This document shows positions 1-7,288 of a stretch of DNA of 11,647 nucleotides, piece by piece (the first letter of the stretch is position 1; each line of letters begins with the position of its first letter). Both the position numbers and the translations under genes were made by a program. The stretch is from Archaeoglobaceae archaeon. GTDB taxonomy: Archaea; Halobacteriota; Archaeoglobi; Archaeoglobales; JdFR-42. The stretch lies in contig WAJW01000075.1 in the NCBI GenBank assembly GCA_015523685.1, positions 1 to 11,647 on the forward strand, written 5' to 3'. Below the pieces are notes generated by a model that was not told the DNA's origin, searched no databases, and worked only from the letters and a program-made list of their open reading frames with translations.

Positions 1-128
1 AAAACAGCTTGACAGATGACCTGATCTTTGATAGGAGTCGATACAGAGATCTAACGGTTACTCAGGGATCTCAGCTTATAGATAATAGTGAATGTCAAAT
101 TTTATTATATAGATTTATCAATCCATCA
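1..128. other. AT-rich upstream region; possible tail of an earlier reading frame
   Basis: No gene with a start codon is supported here. One plus-strand frame stays open from base 3 to a TAA at 153-155 (50 codons without a stop), running from NSLTDDLIFDRS to KYICKIL. It could be the C-terminal end of a gene that begins before the window, or a chance open frame; the residue pattern suggests no family. The far end of this frame lies in the very AT-rich stretch that should carry the hydrogenase promoter, which argues mildly against real coding. Confidence 0.25.
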
Positions 129-146
129 CTTAAATATATATGTAAG
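129..146 (+). promoter_or_regulatory. Candidate hydrogenase promoter: TATA box within an imperfect palindrome
   Basis: The stretch CTTAAATATATATGTAAG is a near-perfect inverted repeat with one mismatched pair and contains a TATA-like core, TTAAATATATA (130-140). By archaeal spacing, transcription would start near 160-166, leaving a leader of about 45 bases that includes the GGTG ribosome binding site at 201-204. Other AT-rich boxes lie nearby (about 168-178 and 177-188); the last would start transcription at or after the ribosome binding site. The assignment rests on spacing alone. Confidence 0.4.
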
Positions 147-210
147 ATATTATAACAATAAACCATAATTTTAAGTATTATAATAAATTATTACATTAGC
201 GGTGTTATTT

Positions 211-1152
211 ATGGAGCCCATAAACATAATCTGGCTTGAAGGTCAGGGCTGTACGGGATGTACAATTTCCCTGACCAACTCTTCGAAGCCTTCGGTTACA
301 GATATCCTTACGGGCATAATAGAGCCAGTTTCCAGCATAAACCTTGTTTTCCACCCGGCTGTAATGCCTTCATGGGGAGACCAGGCAATCCAGATACTCA
401 GGGATGCGGAAAAGGGGAAGTACGACCCTTTTGTGCTTGTTCTTGAAGGTGCGGTACCTGATGAAAAAACCGCCGGTAGTGGATTCTGGTGCATGGTTGG
501 AGAGGATAATGGAAAGATACTGACGCTTAACCACTGGATCGATGCTCTTGCGGATAAAACTGCTGTGGCAGTGGCGGTGGGGGCATGTGCAACATATGGA
601 GGTGTACCTCATGGAAAACCAAATCCCACCGGAGCTCATGGACTCCTTGAACATCTGGGCGAGAACTGGAAGAGCCAGCTCGGCCTTCCTGTGGTGTGCA
701 TTCCGGGATGCCCTCCTTCGGGAGACTGGATAACTCAAAGCCTCGGCGCTCTCGTGCTCGCTGTGAGGGGGCTTGCCAGCATACCTGAGCTCGATGAACA
801 TAACAGACCCAAATTCCTCTTTGAAAAATATGCCCATGACAACTGCCCGAGAGCAGGCTACTACTCCAAAGGTGTTTTTTCGGACACATTCGGAGAAGAG
901 CACTGTGTTGTGGGACTGGGATGTAAAGGTTTGATATCAAAGTGTCCCGCCCCGGGAAGTGGGTGGATCAATGGGAATGGTGGCTGTCCCACTCTTGGAG
1001 CCCCCTGCCTGGGTTGCACAGAACCTTCATTTCCTGATGAACCCGTGTCTCCTTTCCTGAAGCCACCAGATGGAGTTGTTATGACAAAGACAATCATCCA
1101 GAGAATAATCGGAGGTCTCAGGCAGGCATATGCCCTTCAGAAGAGGAGGTGA
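211..1152 (+). CDS. [NiFe]-hydrogenase small (electron-transfer) subunit
   Basis: Small subunit of a group 1-like [NiFe]-hydrogenase, 313 residues, carrying three FeS clusters that take electrons from the active site in the large subunit. Proximal cluster ligands are C14 and C17 (GCTGC), C126 (GACATYGG) and C167 (CIPGCPP). Distal cluster ligands are H209 and C212 (HDNCPRAGYY), C232 and C238 (CVVGLGC). Medial cluster ligands are C245, C266 and C269 (PCLGC) plus C259, which sits where standard enzymes have Pro, so a [4Fe-4S] medial cluster is likely. The extra proximal cysteines of oxygen-tolerant enzymes are absent (CTGC, not CTCC). The ATG at 211 is preferred over an upstream GTG at 202 because GGTG (201-204) lies at ribosome-binding distance. 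The protein begins almost directly with the first cluster motif, with no twin-arginine signal, so a cytoplasmic location is inferred. It is the first gene of the operon; the large subunit follows after 5 bases. Confidence 0.95.
   Translation: MEPINIIWLEGQGCTGCTISLTNSSKPSVTDILTGIIEPVSSINLVFHPAVMPSWGDQAIQILRDAEKGKYDPFVLVLEGAVPDEKTAGSGFWCMVGEDNGKILTLNHWIDALADKTAVAVAVGACATYGGVPHGKPNPTGAHGLLEHLGENWKSQLGLPVVCIPGCPPSGDWITQSLGALVLAVRGLASIPELDEHNRPKFLFEKYAHDNCPRAGYYSKGVFSDTFGEEHCVVGLGCKGLISKCPAPGSGWINGNGGCPTLGAPCLGCTEPSFPDEPVSPFLKPPDGVVMTKTIIQRIIGGLRQAYALQKRR
1145..1152 (+). promoter_or_regulatory. Ribosome binding site fixing the large-subunit start
   Basis: The full archaeal consensus GGAGGTGA ends 5 bases before the ATG at 1158. 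It overlaps the stop codon of the small subunit and an in-frame GTG at 1149 that would add three residues. The spacing decides for ATG 1158. Confidence 0.85.
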
Positions 1153-1157
1153 GCTGT

Positions 1158-2867
1158 ATGGCGGAAAAGACAATTTTTATTGAACCTATGACCAGAATCG
1201 AGGGCCACCTTGGTGTCAGGGTTGACATCGATACAGATAACAGGATTATCACATCTGCAAGATCCACTGGAGTTATGTTCAGGGGATTTGAGAAAATAAT
1301 GGAAGGTAGAGACCCCCCTGACGCGATCTGGATTTCCCAGCGTATATGTGGAGTCTGCCCCACTCCCCATGCGGTTGCATCTGCGGAAGCTCTTGATATG
1401 GCCCTGAATGCATCCCCTCCACCTCTGGCAATTTTACTGAGAAATCTGGCAGATTGTTTTGAGATTATCTACGATCACACACTACACTGGTTCCAGCTTT
1501 CAGGGCCTGACTACAGCGAAAGCATAGTGAAAGAAACGAACAGATCCTGGTATGAGAGTGCATCAGAAAAAAAGGCGGAAAACAGAGATCTGCATGGATT
1601 CGAGACAGTGGGAGATATAATGAATTCTATGAATCCCCTCGAAGGTTCCCTATGGCTTGAAGCCATAAAATATCAGAGGATAGCAAAGGAATGTCTCGTG
1701 ATGATATCTGGAAAATACCCCCACCTCGCAACTGTGATCCCGGGAGGGATAACCTACCTTCCCGGTCTGAGTGATGTCGAGGAACTTCTCTTCAAATATC
1801 TTCAGGTTGTGCCGTGGGTGAAGAAGCTCGTTAAAATTGCAGATGATGTGCTCGATTTCATAAGTGAGATGGGCTATGAGAAAGTTGGAGAAAGGAAACC
1901 AAGCATGATAAGCTATGGAGCAGGAGACAATCCCGAGGTATATGATGCAAAATACGAGAACATGCCCGAATGGGGTGAGAAGAGAGAAGTAACTCCAGGA
2001 GTGATAATAAACGGAGAGGTTGTAACGAACAACCTTGTGGATATACACCTTGGAGTTCAGGAGTTCGTCAATCACTCCTTCTACGAAGAATGGAATTCAA
2101 GAGAGGTAGAGAAGGATCCCCTCGGTAACGAAGTTGCTCAAAACCATCCGTGGAACAAGGACACCATTGCAAAACCGTCTGAGATAGAATGGGATGAAAG
2201 ATATTCATGGGTCACATCCCCGAGATGGGTTAAAGATGGAGAGGTCCATGTGGTGGAGGCGGGACCGCTGGCACGGATGTGGAGCACTGCATCATCAAAA
2301 AAAGTTGAGGCTTCAACAGGAAAAAGCCTGAAATTCTCCCTTCCAGCAACAAACATACCCGGGCTTGGAAGCCTGAATGAGGAGATGGAGCTGGAGTGGA
2401 GGATTCCCGACAGGGTAAACGTGGTTGAAAGACTCAGGGCAAGAATATACTATCTTGCCTACATGACATCGGTTGCATTTGGTGAGCTTTTGAAATTACT
2501 TGAATACATGAAAAAAGGTGAAACAAGGGTTTTCTCAGAATTTGAAAGGCCTGAATTCAGCCTTGGTGTTGGAATGACCGAGGCCGGGAGGGGAGCACTG
2601 GGCCACTGGATAGTTGTTAAGGATGGTAAGATACACAGATACCAGGTTATAACTCCCTCAAACTTCAACGCCTCTCCAGAGGATGCATATGGAAATCATG
2701 GCCCCTATGAGGAGGCACTGATGGATACACCCATTCTTGAGGAAAAGAACCCTGATGAATGGACTGGTGTTGATGTGGTCAGAACAATCAGGAGCATGGA
2801 CCCCTGTCTCGCATGCGGGGTTACGGTTTATAGCGGGGGCCGTAAGATTGAGAGGTATCTTGGATAG
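1158..2867 (+). CDS. [NiFe]-hydrogenase large (catalytic) subunit
   Basis: Catalytic subunit of the hydrogenase, 569 residues, typical of group 1-like enzymes. It binds the Ni-Fe(CN)2CO centre. The N-terminal motif has E9 (EPMTRIEGH) and RICGVC with Ni ligands C64 and C67, followed by H71. The C-terminal motif DPCLAC supplies C550 and C553. The active-site arginine is R478 in EAGRGALGHW. Two departures from the family are visible. The residue before that arginine is Gly rather than the usual Pro. The DPCxxC motif is followed by G-V-T, so Thr556 replaces the His or Arg after which the maturation endopeptidase normally cuts. A 13-residue tail follows (VYSGGRKIERYLG), close to the usual length of the removed peptide, so processing is still expected. 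Start ATG 1158 was chosen from the GGAGGTGA at 1145-1152. The next gene begins 11 bases after the stop, in the same operon. Confidence 0.95.
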   Translation: MAEKTIFIEPMTRIEGHLGVRVDIDTDNRIITSARSTGVMFRGFEKIMEGRDPPDAIWISQRICGVCPTPHAVASAEALDMALNASPPPLAILLRNLADCFEIIYDHTLHWFQLSGPDYSESIVKETNRSWYESASEKKAENRDLHGFETVGDIMNSMNPLEGSLWLEAIKYQRIAKECLVMISGKYPHLATVIPGGITYLPGLSDVEELLFKYLQVVPWVKKLVKIADDVLDFISEMGYEKVGERKPSMISYGAGDNPEVYDAKYENMPEWGEKREVTPGVIINGEVVTNNLVDIHLGVQEFVNHSFYEEWNSREVEKDPLGNEVAQNHPWNKDTIAKPSEIEWDERYSWVTSPRWVKDGEVHVVEAGPLARMWSTASSKKVEASTGKSLKFSLPATNIPGLGSLNEEMELEWRIPDRVNVVERLRARIYYLAYMTSVAFGELLKLLEYMKKGETRVFSEFERPEFSLGVGMTEAGRGALGHWIVVKDGKIHRYQVITPSNFNASPEDAYGNHGPYEEALMDTPILEEKNPDEWTGVDVVRTIRSMDPCLACGVTVYSGGRKIERYLG

Positions 2868-2873
2868 AGGTGA
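2867..2873 (+). promoter_or_regulatory. Ribosome binding site fixing the start of the 128-residue protein
   Basis: GAGGTGA ends 5 bases before the ATG at 2879. Earlier in-frame GTG (2870) and ATG (2873) codons lie inside this site and are therefore unlikely starts. Confidence 0.75.
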
Positions 2874-2878
2874 TGAAA

Positions 2879-3265
2879 ATGGCTGTTAGTTATGTGACGG
2901 ACGATGTATGGGAGAGCCTCATCCATACATGCTCCGAGATGATCAAAGAGGGGCTTGAGGTCAGGGTTTCGTATGGAGGAATGGAGGCAGGGATATCCTT
3001 TGATGAGAATGCCATGAAGAAACTTGCAGAACTGTTTGAAAGTGGAGTTCCCCTTGAAACCGCCATAGGTATAGATCTTCCAAGAATGCTTTCCAGCATA
3101 AAAGGGGATTTACTGGAGATAAGCCTCAAGACGAGGGATTCGGAGATCAACTTCACCCTGAAGGGGGAGAGCCTTGAAAAATTCAGATCTGCAATGCAGA
3201 TGAACCCGATGGATGGAGAAGTTGTTTCCATGATATCCTCCTATCTGAAAGTGCTGGTGGAATAA
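2879..3265 (+). CDS. Small hydrogenase-operon protein of unknown function (128 residues)
   Basis: I do not recognise this protein. It starts MAVSYVTDDVW and is soluble-looking, without signal peptide, membrane segment or metal-binding motif; the only cysteine is C18. Helical, charged stretches alternate with short beta-like strands. Two segments share a strand-turn-strand-helix pattern: residues 27-53 (EVRVSYGG... KKLAELF) and 80-106 (EISLKTRD... EKFRSAM), suggesting an internal duplication; the resemblance is faint. Its gene sits directly behind the large subunit with its own strong ribosome binding site and is separated by one base from the next small gene, so co-transcription with the hydrogenase is likely. 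Possible roles, all inferred: an extra hydrogenase subunit, an assembly chaperone for this enzyme, or an adaptor to an electron acceptor. Confidence 0.8.
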   Translation: MAVSYVTDDVWESLIHTCSEMIKEGLEVRVSYGGMEAGISFDENAMKKLAELFESGVPLETAIGIDLPRMLSSIKGDLLEISLKTRDSEINFTLKGESLEKFRSAMQMNPMDGEVVSMISSYLKVLVE

Positions 3266-3266
3266 A

Positions 3267-3497
3267 ATGGTTGCAAAAGGCTGGGTGGAGTTTGAGAGCA
3301 TCAAAATCCCGGTCATGGAAAAAATAAAGCTCGGTCTTGCAAGGATCTTCCCGTGGAAGGGAGTGAGGGTGACGTACAACAGGAAAGACGGTAATCTCAG
3401 GATCGAAGCGGAATTTCCGGGAGAACAGCTTCAGTATGTGGTGAACCACTTTTCAAAATTTATAAGGACATGGGAGGAGCAGAGATCAGAGAGATGA
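3267..3497 (+). CDS. Small hydrogenase-operon protein of unknown function (76 residues)
   Basis: Unrecognised 76-residue basic protein, MVAKGWVEFESIKIP... ending EEQRSER. There are no cysteines, no signal and no clear membrane segment. A central part (residues 33-62, VRVTYNRKDG then LQYVVNHF) follows the same strand-turn-strand-helix outline as the two segments of the preceding 128-residue protein, so the pair may be related. The ATG follows the upstream stop by one base, and GGTGG at 3256-3260 can serve as ribosome binding site. Its 3' end overlaps the 3' end of the convergent endopeptidase gene by 12 bases. It is the last gene of the hydrogenase operon; a function tied to the hydrogenase is inferred from position only. 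Confidence 0.75.
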   Translation: MVAKGWVEFESIKIPVMEKIKLGLARIFPWKGVRVTYNRKDGNLRIEAEFPGEQLQYVVNHFSKFIRTWEEQRSER

Positions 3498-3938
3498 AAA
3501 CTCCCTCACCAATTTTTTAATTATTTTTACAGCATCATCAACTTTCTCCATGACTGTTTCGGACAGACCGATTCCCGGATCCATTTTCTCGGGATGACAT
3601 CCGACTATCACAAGCTTTTCGGGCAGGAAACCAATTTTTTCCCCCATGCTGATTATTCCTTTCAGATCAATGTCGTGGGCATTGAGTACCTTCAGATCTT
3701 CATTCTCCCCGCTCACATGGACAACATAGATATCTCCCGGTTCTCCATTACCCTCAACAGCATCCACTATGACAACGGCAGAATAATCACGGATGAAGAG
3801 AAGAAGGTCATGAATTCTATGCCCGAAATCGATTACATCAACATTATCATCGAGATCTCCAAGTTTTCTTAGAACTTCCTGGGCAAATCCATCGTCAGAT
3901 CTGAGCTCGTTTCCAACACCCGCAATAAGAATTCTCAT
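3486..3938 (-). CDS. Hydrogenase maturation endopeptidase (HybD/HycI family)
   Basis: Nickel-dependent checkpoint protease that removes the C-terminal tail of the hydrogenase large subunit once the metal centre is inserted. The 150-residue protein matches the family along its length: MRILIAGVGN at the start, D16 in SDDGF (the position of HybD Glu16), D59 in VDAVEG (HybD Asp62), H88 in NAHDIDL (HybD His93), and the late block CHPEKMDPGIGLSETV. These acidic and His residues bind the nickel used for substrate recognition. The ATG at 3938 gives the canonical family N-terminus; a GTG at 3947, directly behind the hypE stop, would add three residues. It is the third gene of the hypF-hypE-endopeptidase operon, and the only large subunit in view is encoded opposite. 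Because that subunit has Thr at the expected cleavage site, this enzyme may have adapted specificity. Confidence 0.92.
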   Translation of the reverse strand: MRILIAGVGNELRSDDGFAQEVLRKLGDLDDNVDVIDFGHRIHDLLLFIRDYSAVVIVDAVEGNGEPGDIYVVHVSGENEDLKVLNAHDIDLKGIISMGEKIGFLPEKLVIVGCHPEKMDPGIGLSETVMEKVDDAVKIIKKLVREFSSL

Positions 3939-3947
3939 TCCTATCAC

Positions 3948-4979
3948 TCAGCACACTCTCGGAATCGGATCTCCAACAGGTGGTGGAAGAATCCTTCTGG
4001 TTCCGATTGACGTCTCTATTACCACTTCAGGGAATTCATCTGTGGTGTATCCGATTATCTCAGCATGCTTCTGTCCGTTCCTTCTGAGAACTTTCAGAAT
4101 ATCATCAGCCAGTTCATCAACAACTGTAAAAACGACCTTTCCCTCGTTGGCAATGGATAAAGGGTCGAGACCGAGAGCTTCACAGAACCCCCTGACCTCA
4201 TCATCGAGAGGGATCCTTTCCTCCTCAATTACCATCCCGACACCACTTTTCTCTGAAATCTCATTCAGTGCGTTTGCAATCCCTCCCCTTGTGGGGTCCT
4301 TTGCAGATGTAACCCCACCTTTTTCAAGTACCTTTCTGAAAAACAGCCACACGGGATACGCATCGCTTCTCACGTTAAGCTGAAAATCAAATTCCTCTCT
4401 CGCATTCAGAACCGCAATACCATGCTCTGCTATCCTCCCCGAAATCACCACAGCTTCTCCACTTCCCGCCCCTCTATCTCTGATCCATCTCCATGGATAA
4501 CTCCTGTATTCCCTGACCGTACTGAGGTTTTTTTCAAGAAATCTGTTTCTCTCTCCTATACCCCCTGTATTGATGATTATACCGATGTTCTGATCTATCA
4601 CCTTTGTATCCCCTGTCAGTATTTTCGTATCTGTTTTTTCTATCCATACTTTCATCTCATCAAGTATTTCCTCGAAAATTCCTGTGTCAAATCCTTCCTG
4701 AATGACAAGTGAGAGGGACATAAACGATGGTCTTGCACCCATGACGGCAAGGTCATTTGATGTACCACATATTGCAAGTTTTCCTATGTTTCCTCCGGGA
4801 AAAACAGGAGGATGAACAACATACGTGTCTGCTGTTAGAACATAATCTTTGAAATCTCCTGCATCGTCCTGATCCGAAAGAGAAATCTCTCCTTCCCTGA
4901 AATCAAATCTGGAAAGTATATACCTCTCAATGAACTCCTTCATGTATTTCCCGCCCGCACCGTCCTCCTTCCTTATCAT
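3948..4979 (-). CDS. hypE: HypE, carbamoyl phosphate-derived cyanide dehydratase
   Basis: HypE receives a carbamoyl group from HypF on its C-terminal cysteine and dehydrates it with ATP to a thiocyanate, the source of the CN ligands of the hydrogenase iron. The 343-residue protein shows the family blocks in order: DGAGGK near the start, ADTYVVHP, the nucleotide-binding stretch CGTSNDLAVMGARP, LTGDTKV, KDPTRGGIANALNE, and the C-terminal signature PRVC ending in the essential Cys343. The start is ATG 4979, overlapping the hypF stop as ATGA, with GGAGGAG five bases upstream; an in-frame GTG at 4985 lies against that site and is unlikely. It is followed by the endopeptidase gene within ten bases. 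Confidence 0.96.
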   Translation of the reverse strand: MIRKEDGAGGKYMKEFIERYILSRFDFREGEISLSDQDDAGDFKDYVLTADTYVVHPPVFPGGNIGKLAICGTSNDLAVMGARPSFMSLSLVIQEGFDTGIFEEILDEMKVWIEKTDTKILTGDTKVIDQNIGIIINTGGIGERNRFLEKNLSTVREYRSYPWRWIRDRGAGSGEAVVISGRIAEHGIAVLNAREEFDFQLNVRSDAYPVWLFFRKVLEKGGVTSAKDPTRGGIANALNEISEKSGVGMVIEEERIPLDDEVRGFCEALGLDPLSIANEGKVVFTVVDELADDILKVLRRNGQKHAEIIGYTTDEFPEVVIETSIGTRRILPPPVGDPIPRVC

Positions 4980-7246
4980 TGACACTCCTCCAGAAAACCG
5001 GAAACATACAGCTGTCCAAAACTTATTCCATTATCTCCTGAAGGAACAAGCCTGTTTGTCAGGCATCCGGTGATTTCTTCAAGTATGGATGTGAAGTATC
5101 TGTTATAGGCAACTCCACCGGAGAGCACTATTTCTGCATCGTATTCTTCGGAAAACTCAACTGCGAGATTGCCCATTGTTCTTGCGAGGCATTCAATAAA
5201 GGCGTAGGCAATACCCTTCCTGCTCCTTCTTCTCTTCAACAATTCCAATGCAGATTCAAAAACCGGGGTGATTTTCATAACCTTCACCTTCCCGGAACGT
5301 TCTCTGTATCCGAATTTTTTCAACTCATCTGACCTTTCAACCTCCATTTCAAATCGTATTCCGGTGTCCCTTGCAAATGCCTCAAGCTTCATTGCAGGCT
5401 CTCCTTCATAGGTTCTTTCACCGCAAATGCCCAGAAGAGCCGAGGCGGAATCCATGTACCTGCCTGCCGAACTTGCGACTGCCACGTTAAGATTGCTTCT
5501 GATCTGTTTTTCGATCAAAAATGGATCGATATCAACAACACTCTCTATTTCCTCCACATTCATGAAATTCATGAGGATAGAAACAAGAGCCCTCCCGGGA
5601 TATCTGACCGCAAGATCTCCACCAGGCAGATGTATGTGCTCCATCCTTGCAAGTCTCTGAAAAACGAAATCATCAAGGTCAATAAGGAGTATTTCACAGC
5701 CCCATATACTTCCATCCACTCCGTATCCAGCTCCATCAACCGTTACCGCCACGGATCTCTCCATTCCATACTCGCCCATAACCGAGAGAGCATGCGCTAC
5801 ATGATGCTGTAATTTTACAAGTCTTATACCCTCTTCTCTGGAGACTTTTTCTGCAAGAGTGGTTGAGTTGTAGAGGGGGTGCATATCACACACAAGGAGC
5901 TCAGGTTCAGATATGCCGATATAATTCCTCAGAAATACAAGTGTTCTGCGGTAAAATTCATTGAATGTTCTGAAGTTTGAGATATCCCCTATGTACTGGG
6001 ACATAACTGCCCTTCCATTCTTAAGAAATCCGATTGAACTGTAGAGTTCGGCCCCGAAAGATACGCTCTCAACTTCAGAATTTATCTTTATCCATGCGGG
6101 AACAAATCCCCTTGACCTCCTGATTATCATCCTCTTCCCCCCCACAAATTTAACGACACTGTCATCAACCCTGTTAACAGGAAGGTCGTGAGTCAGTACA
6201 GTCGGTATGAGATCCCTGACAGAATCGTCCGTGTACATGGGCTCACCCGGCCTGTTGGCAGAGGTCATCACAATATAATCTGCCCTGAGATGGCTGAACA
6301 GGATGTGGTGAAGGGGGGAATAGGGTAGCATTACACCGATTGTATCCAGCGAAGGGGCAATCCCGATGAAAGACCCCGGTTTTCTTTTCTTTAACACTAC
6401 AATAGGCCTTCTACTGCTCAGCATCTCCTCCACCTCATCAGGGCCGAGAATCGCAATTTTTCTTACCGCGTTAACATCTCTTGCCATGATCGCAAAGGGT
6501 TGCTGTGGTCTGTGGAGGATCTCTCTAAGCTCAGAAACAACCTCATCCTCAGTAAGGCATGCAATGTGAAATCCACCCCATCCCTTAACTGCCACAATGT
6601 TCCCATGATCAATGTGTTTAGCGGTTTTCTTTATTGCAGTAATACCCGTGTATTCTGAACCATCAATCAGAAGTCTGTAAGCGGGCCCACATGCTGAACA
6701 TGCAATTGATTGAGCATAGTACCTTCTGTCCTCCAAATCCTCATATTCACTCCTGCAATTATCGCAGAGAGGAAATTTCATGAAAGTGGTGTTTTCCCTG
6801 TCGAACGGAAGTTTAAGGCTGACACTGTATCTTGGACCGCAGTGGGTGCATGAGATGAACGGATACATGTACCTCCTGTCCTCCGGATCAAAAAGCTCCT
6901 TCAGGCACTCATCGCATATTGCAACATCAGGAGGAGGCAGAGAAATCTCACCCTTTTTCCCCCCGCTTTCAGCTATGTGAAATGAATCGGGAACTTCCAT
7001 ATCGACTTCTTCTACTATAACATCATCTATGCTGGATACCGGTGGTCTTTCGGATCTCAATCGACTTAAAAACTCTTCCAGGCTGGAATCTATTGCGATT
7101 TCAACCACACCGTCGCCTCTGTTTTTGACGTAACCCCTTACACCCATTTCAAGAGCGAGCCTGTGGACAAAAGGCCTGAAACCCACTCCCTGAACTGTTC
7201 CTCTCACCGTTATTCTGTACATGGAACAGATAATCTTATTATCCAT
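4976..7246 (-). CDS. hypF: HypF carbamoyltransferase
   Basis: HypF uses carbamoyl phosphate and ATP to make carbamoyl-adenylate and transfers the carbamoyl group to HypE. At 756 residues it is full length. The domains in order are: N-terminal acylphosphatase-like (TVQGVGFRPFVHRLA, about 17-32), two C4 zinc motifs (C111/C114/C133/C136 and C161/C164/C183/C186), a YrdC-like domain (about 200-380, with KGWGGFHIAC and HRPQQPFAIMARD), and a Kae1-like carbamoyltransferase domain with HHVAHAL, DGAGYGVDG and LSGGVAYNR. The start is uncertain: ATG 7246 is the outermost, but ATG 7222 gives MYRITVRG, closer to the usual family N-terminus, and a TTTAAA box near 7264 would place transcription at about 7238. 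Neither has a ribosome binding site. First gene of the minus-strand maturation operon. Confidence 0.96.
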   Translation of the reverse strand: MDNKIICSMYRITVRGTVQGVGFRPFVHRLALEMGVRGYVKNRGDGVVEIAIDSSLEEFLSRLRSERPPVSSIDDVIVEEVDMEVPDSFHIAESGGKKGEISLPPPDVAICDECLKELFDPEDRRYMYPFISCTHCGPRYSVSLKLPFDRENTTFMKFPLCDNCRSEYEDLEDRRYYAQSIACSACGPAYRLLIDGSEYTGITAIKKTAKHIDHGNIVAVKGWGGFHIACLTEDEVVSELREILHRPQQPFAIMARDVNAVRKIAILGPDEVEEMLSSRRPIVVLKKRKPGSFIGIAPSLDTIGVMLPYSPLHHILFSHLRADYIVMTSANRPGEPMYTDDSVRDLIPTVLTHDLPVNRVDDSVVKFVGGKRMIIRRSRGFVPAWIKINSEVESVSFGAELYSSIGFLKNGRAVMSQYIGDISNFRTFNEFYRRTLVFLRNYIGISEPELLVCDMHPLYNSTTLAEKVSREEGIRLVKLQHHVAHALSVMGEYGMERSVAVTVDGAGYGVDGSIWGCEILLIDLDDFVFQRLARMEHIHLPGGDLAVRYPGRALVSILMNFMNVEEIESVVDIDPFLIEKQIRSNLNVAVASSAGRYMDSASALLGICGERTYEGEPAMKLEAFARDTGIRFEMEVERSDELKKFGYRERSGKVKVMKITPVFESALELLKRRRSRKGIAYAFIECLARTMGNLAVEFSEEYDAEIVLSGGVAYNRYFTSILEEITGCLTNRLVPSGDNGISFGQLYVSGFLEECQ
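4985..4991 (-). promoter_or_regulatory. Ribosome binding site fixing the hypE start
   Basis: GGAGGAG on the minus strand lies 5 bases before ATG 4979 and touches the alternative GTG at 4985. The spacing matches the other genes in the window and selects the ATG. Confidence 0.75.
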
Positions 7247-7288
7247 AACTTAATAATCTTTTTTAAACGTGATATTTCAGGTGGAACC
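7247..7288. promoter_or_regulatory. Divergent hypF / hypC promoter region
   Basis: Only 42 bases separate the outermost hypF start from hypC, so both operons must be driven from this stretch or slightly inside hypF. It contains TTTTTTAAAC around 7259-7268, whose TTTAAA core is symmetric and can be read as a TATA box on both strands. A run ATTATTAAG is the next candidate for the minus strand. For hypC, AGGTGG at 7279-7284 is a good ribosome binding site. A shared core would tie expression of the two maturation operons together; this is inferred from spacing. Confidence 0.55.

Noticed and set aside
202..210. GTG at 202 as start of the hydrogenase small subunit
   Set aside because: It overlaps the GGTG ribosome binding site that serves ATG 211; the added residues MLF have no role in the family.
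370..940. Minus-strand open frames of 137 and 177 codons inside the small-subunit gene
   Set aside because: They are antisense to a clearly conserved coding sequence, contain no recognisable motif and lack ribosome binding sites.
211..1152. Oxygen-tolerant hydrogenase with a six-cysteine proximal cluster
   Set aside because: The motif is GCTGC without the extra cysteine, and no additional cysteine is seen near C126 at the expected position.
1158..2867. Frameshift or selenocysteine in the large subunit
   Set aside because: The frame is intact from start to stop, and all four Ni-ligating positions are encoded as cysteine (C64, C67, C550, C553).
7163..7288. Longer HypC with a 42-residue N-terminal extension
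   Set aside because: HypC needs Cys as residue 2 (MCLAIP), a ribosome binding site precedes ATG 7289, and the extension would read through hypF.
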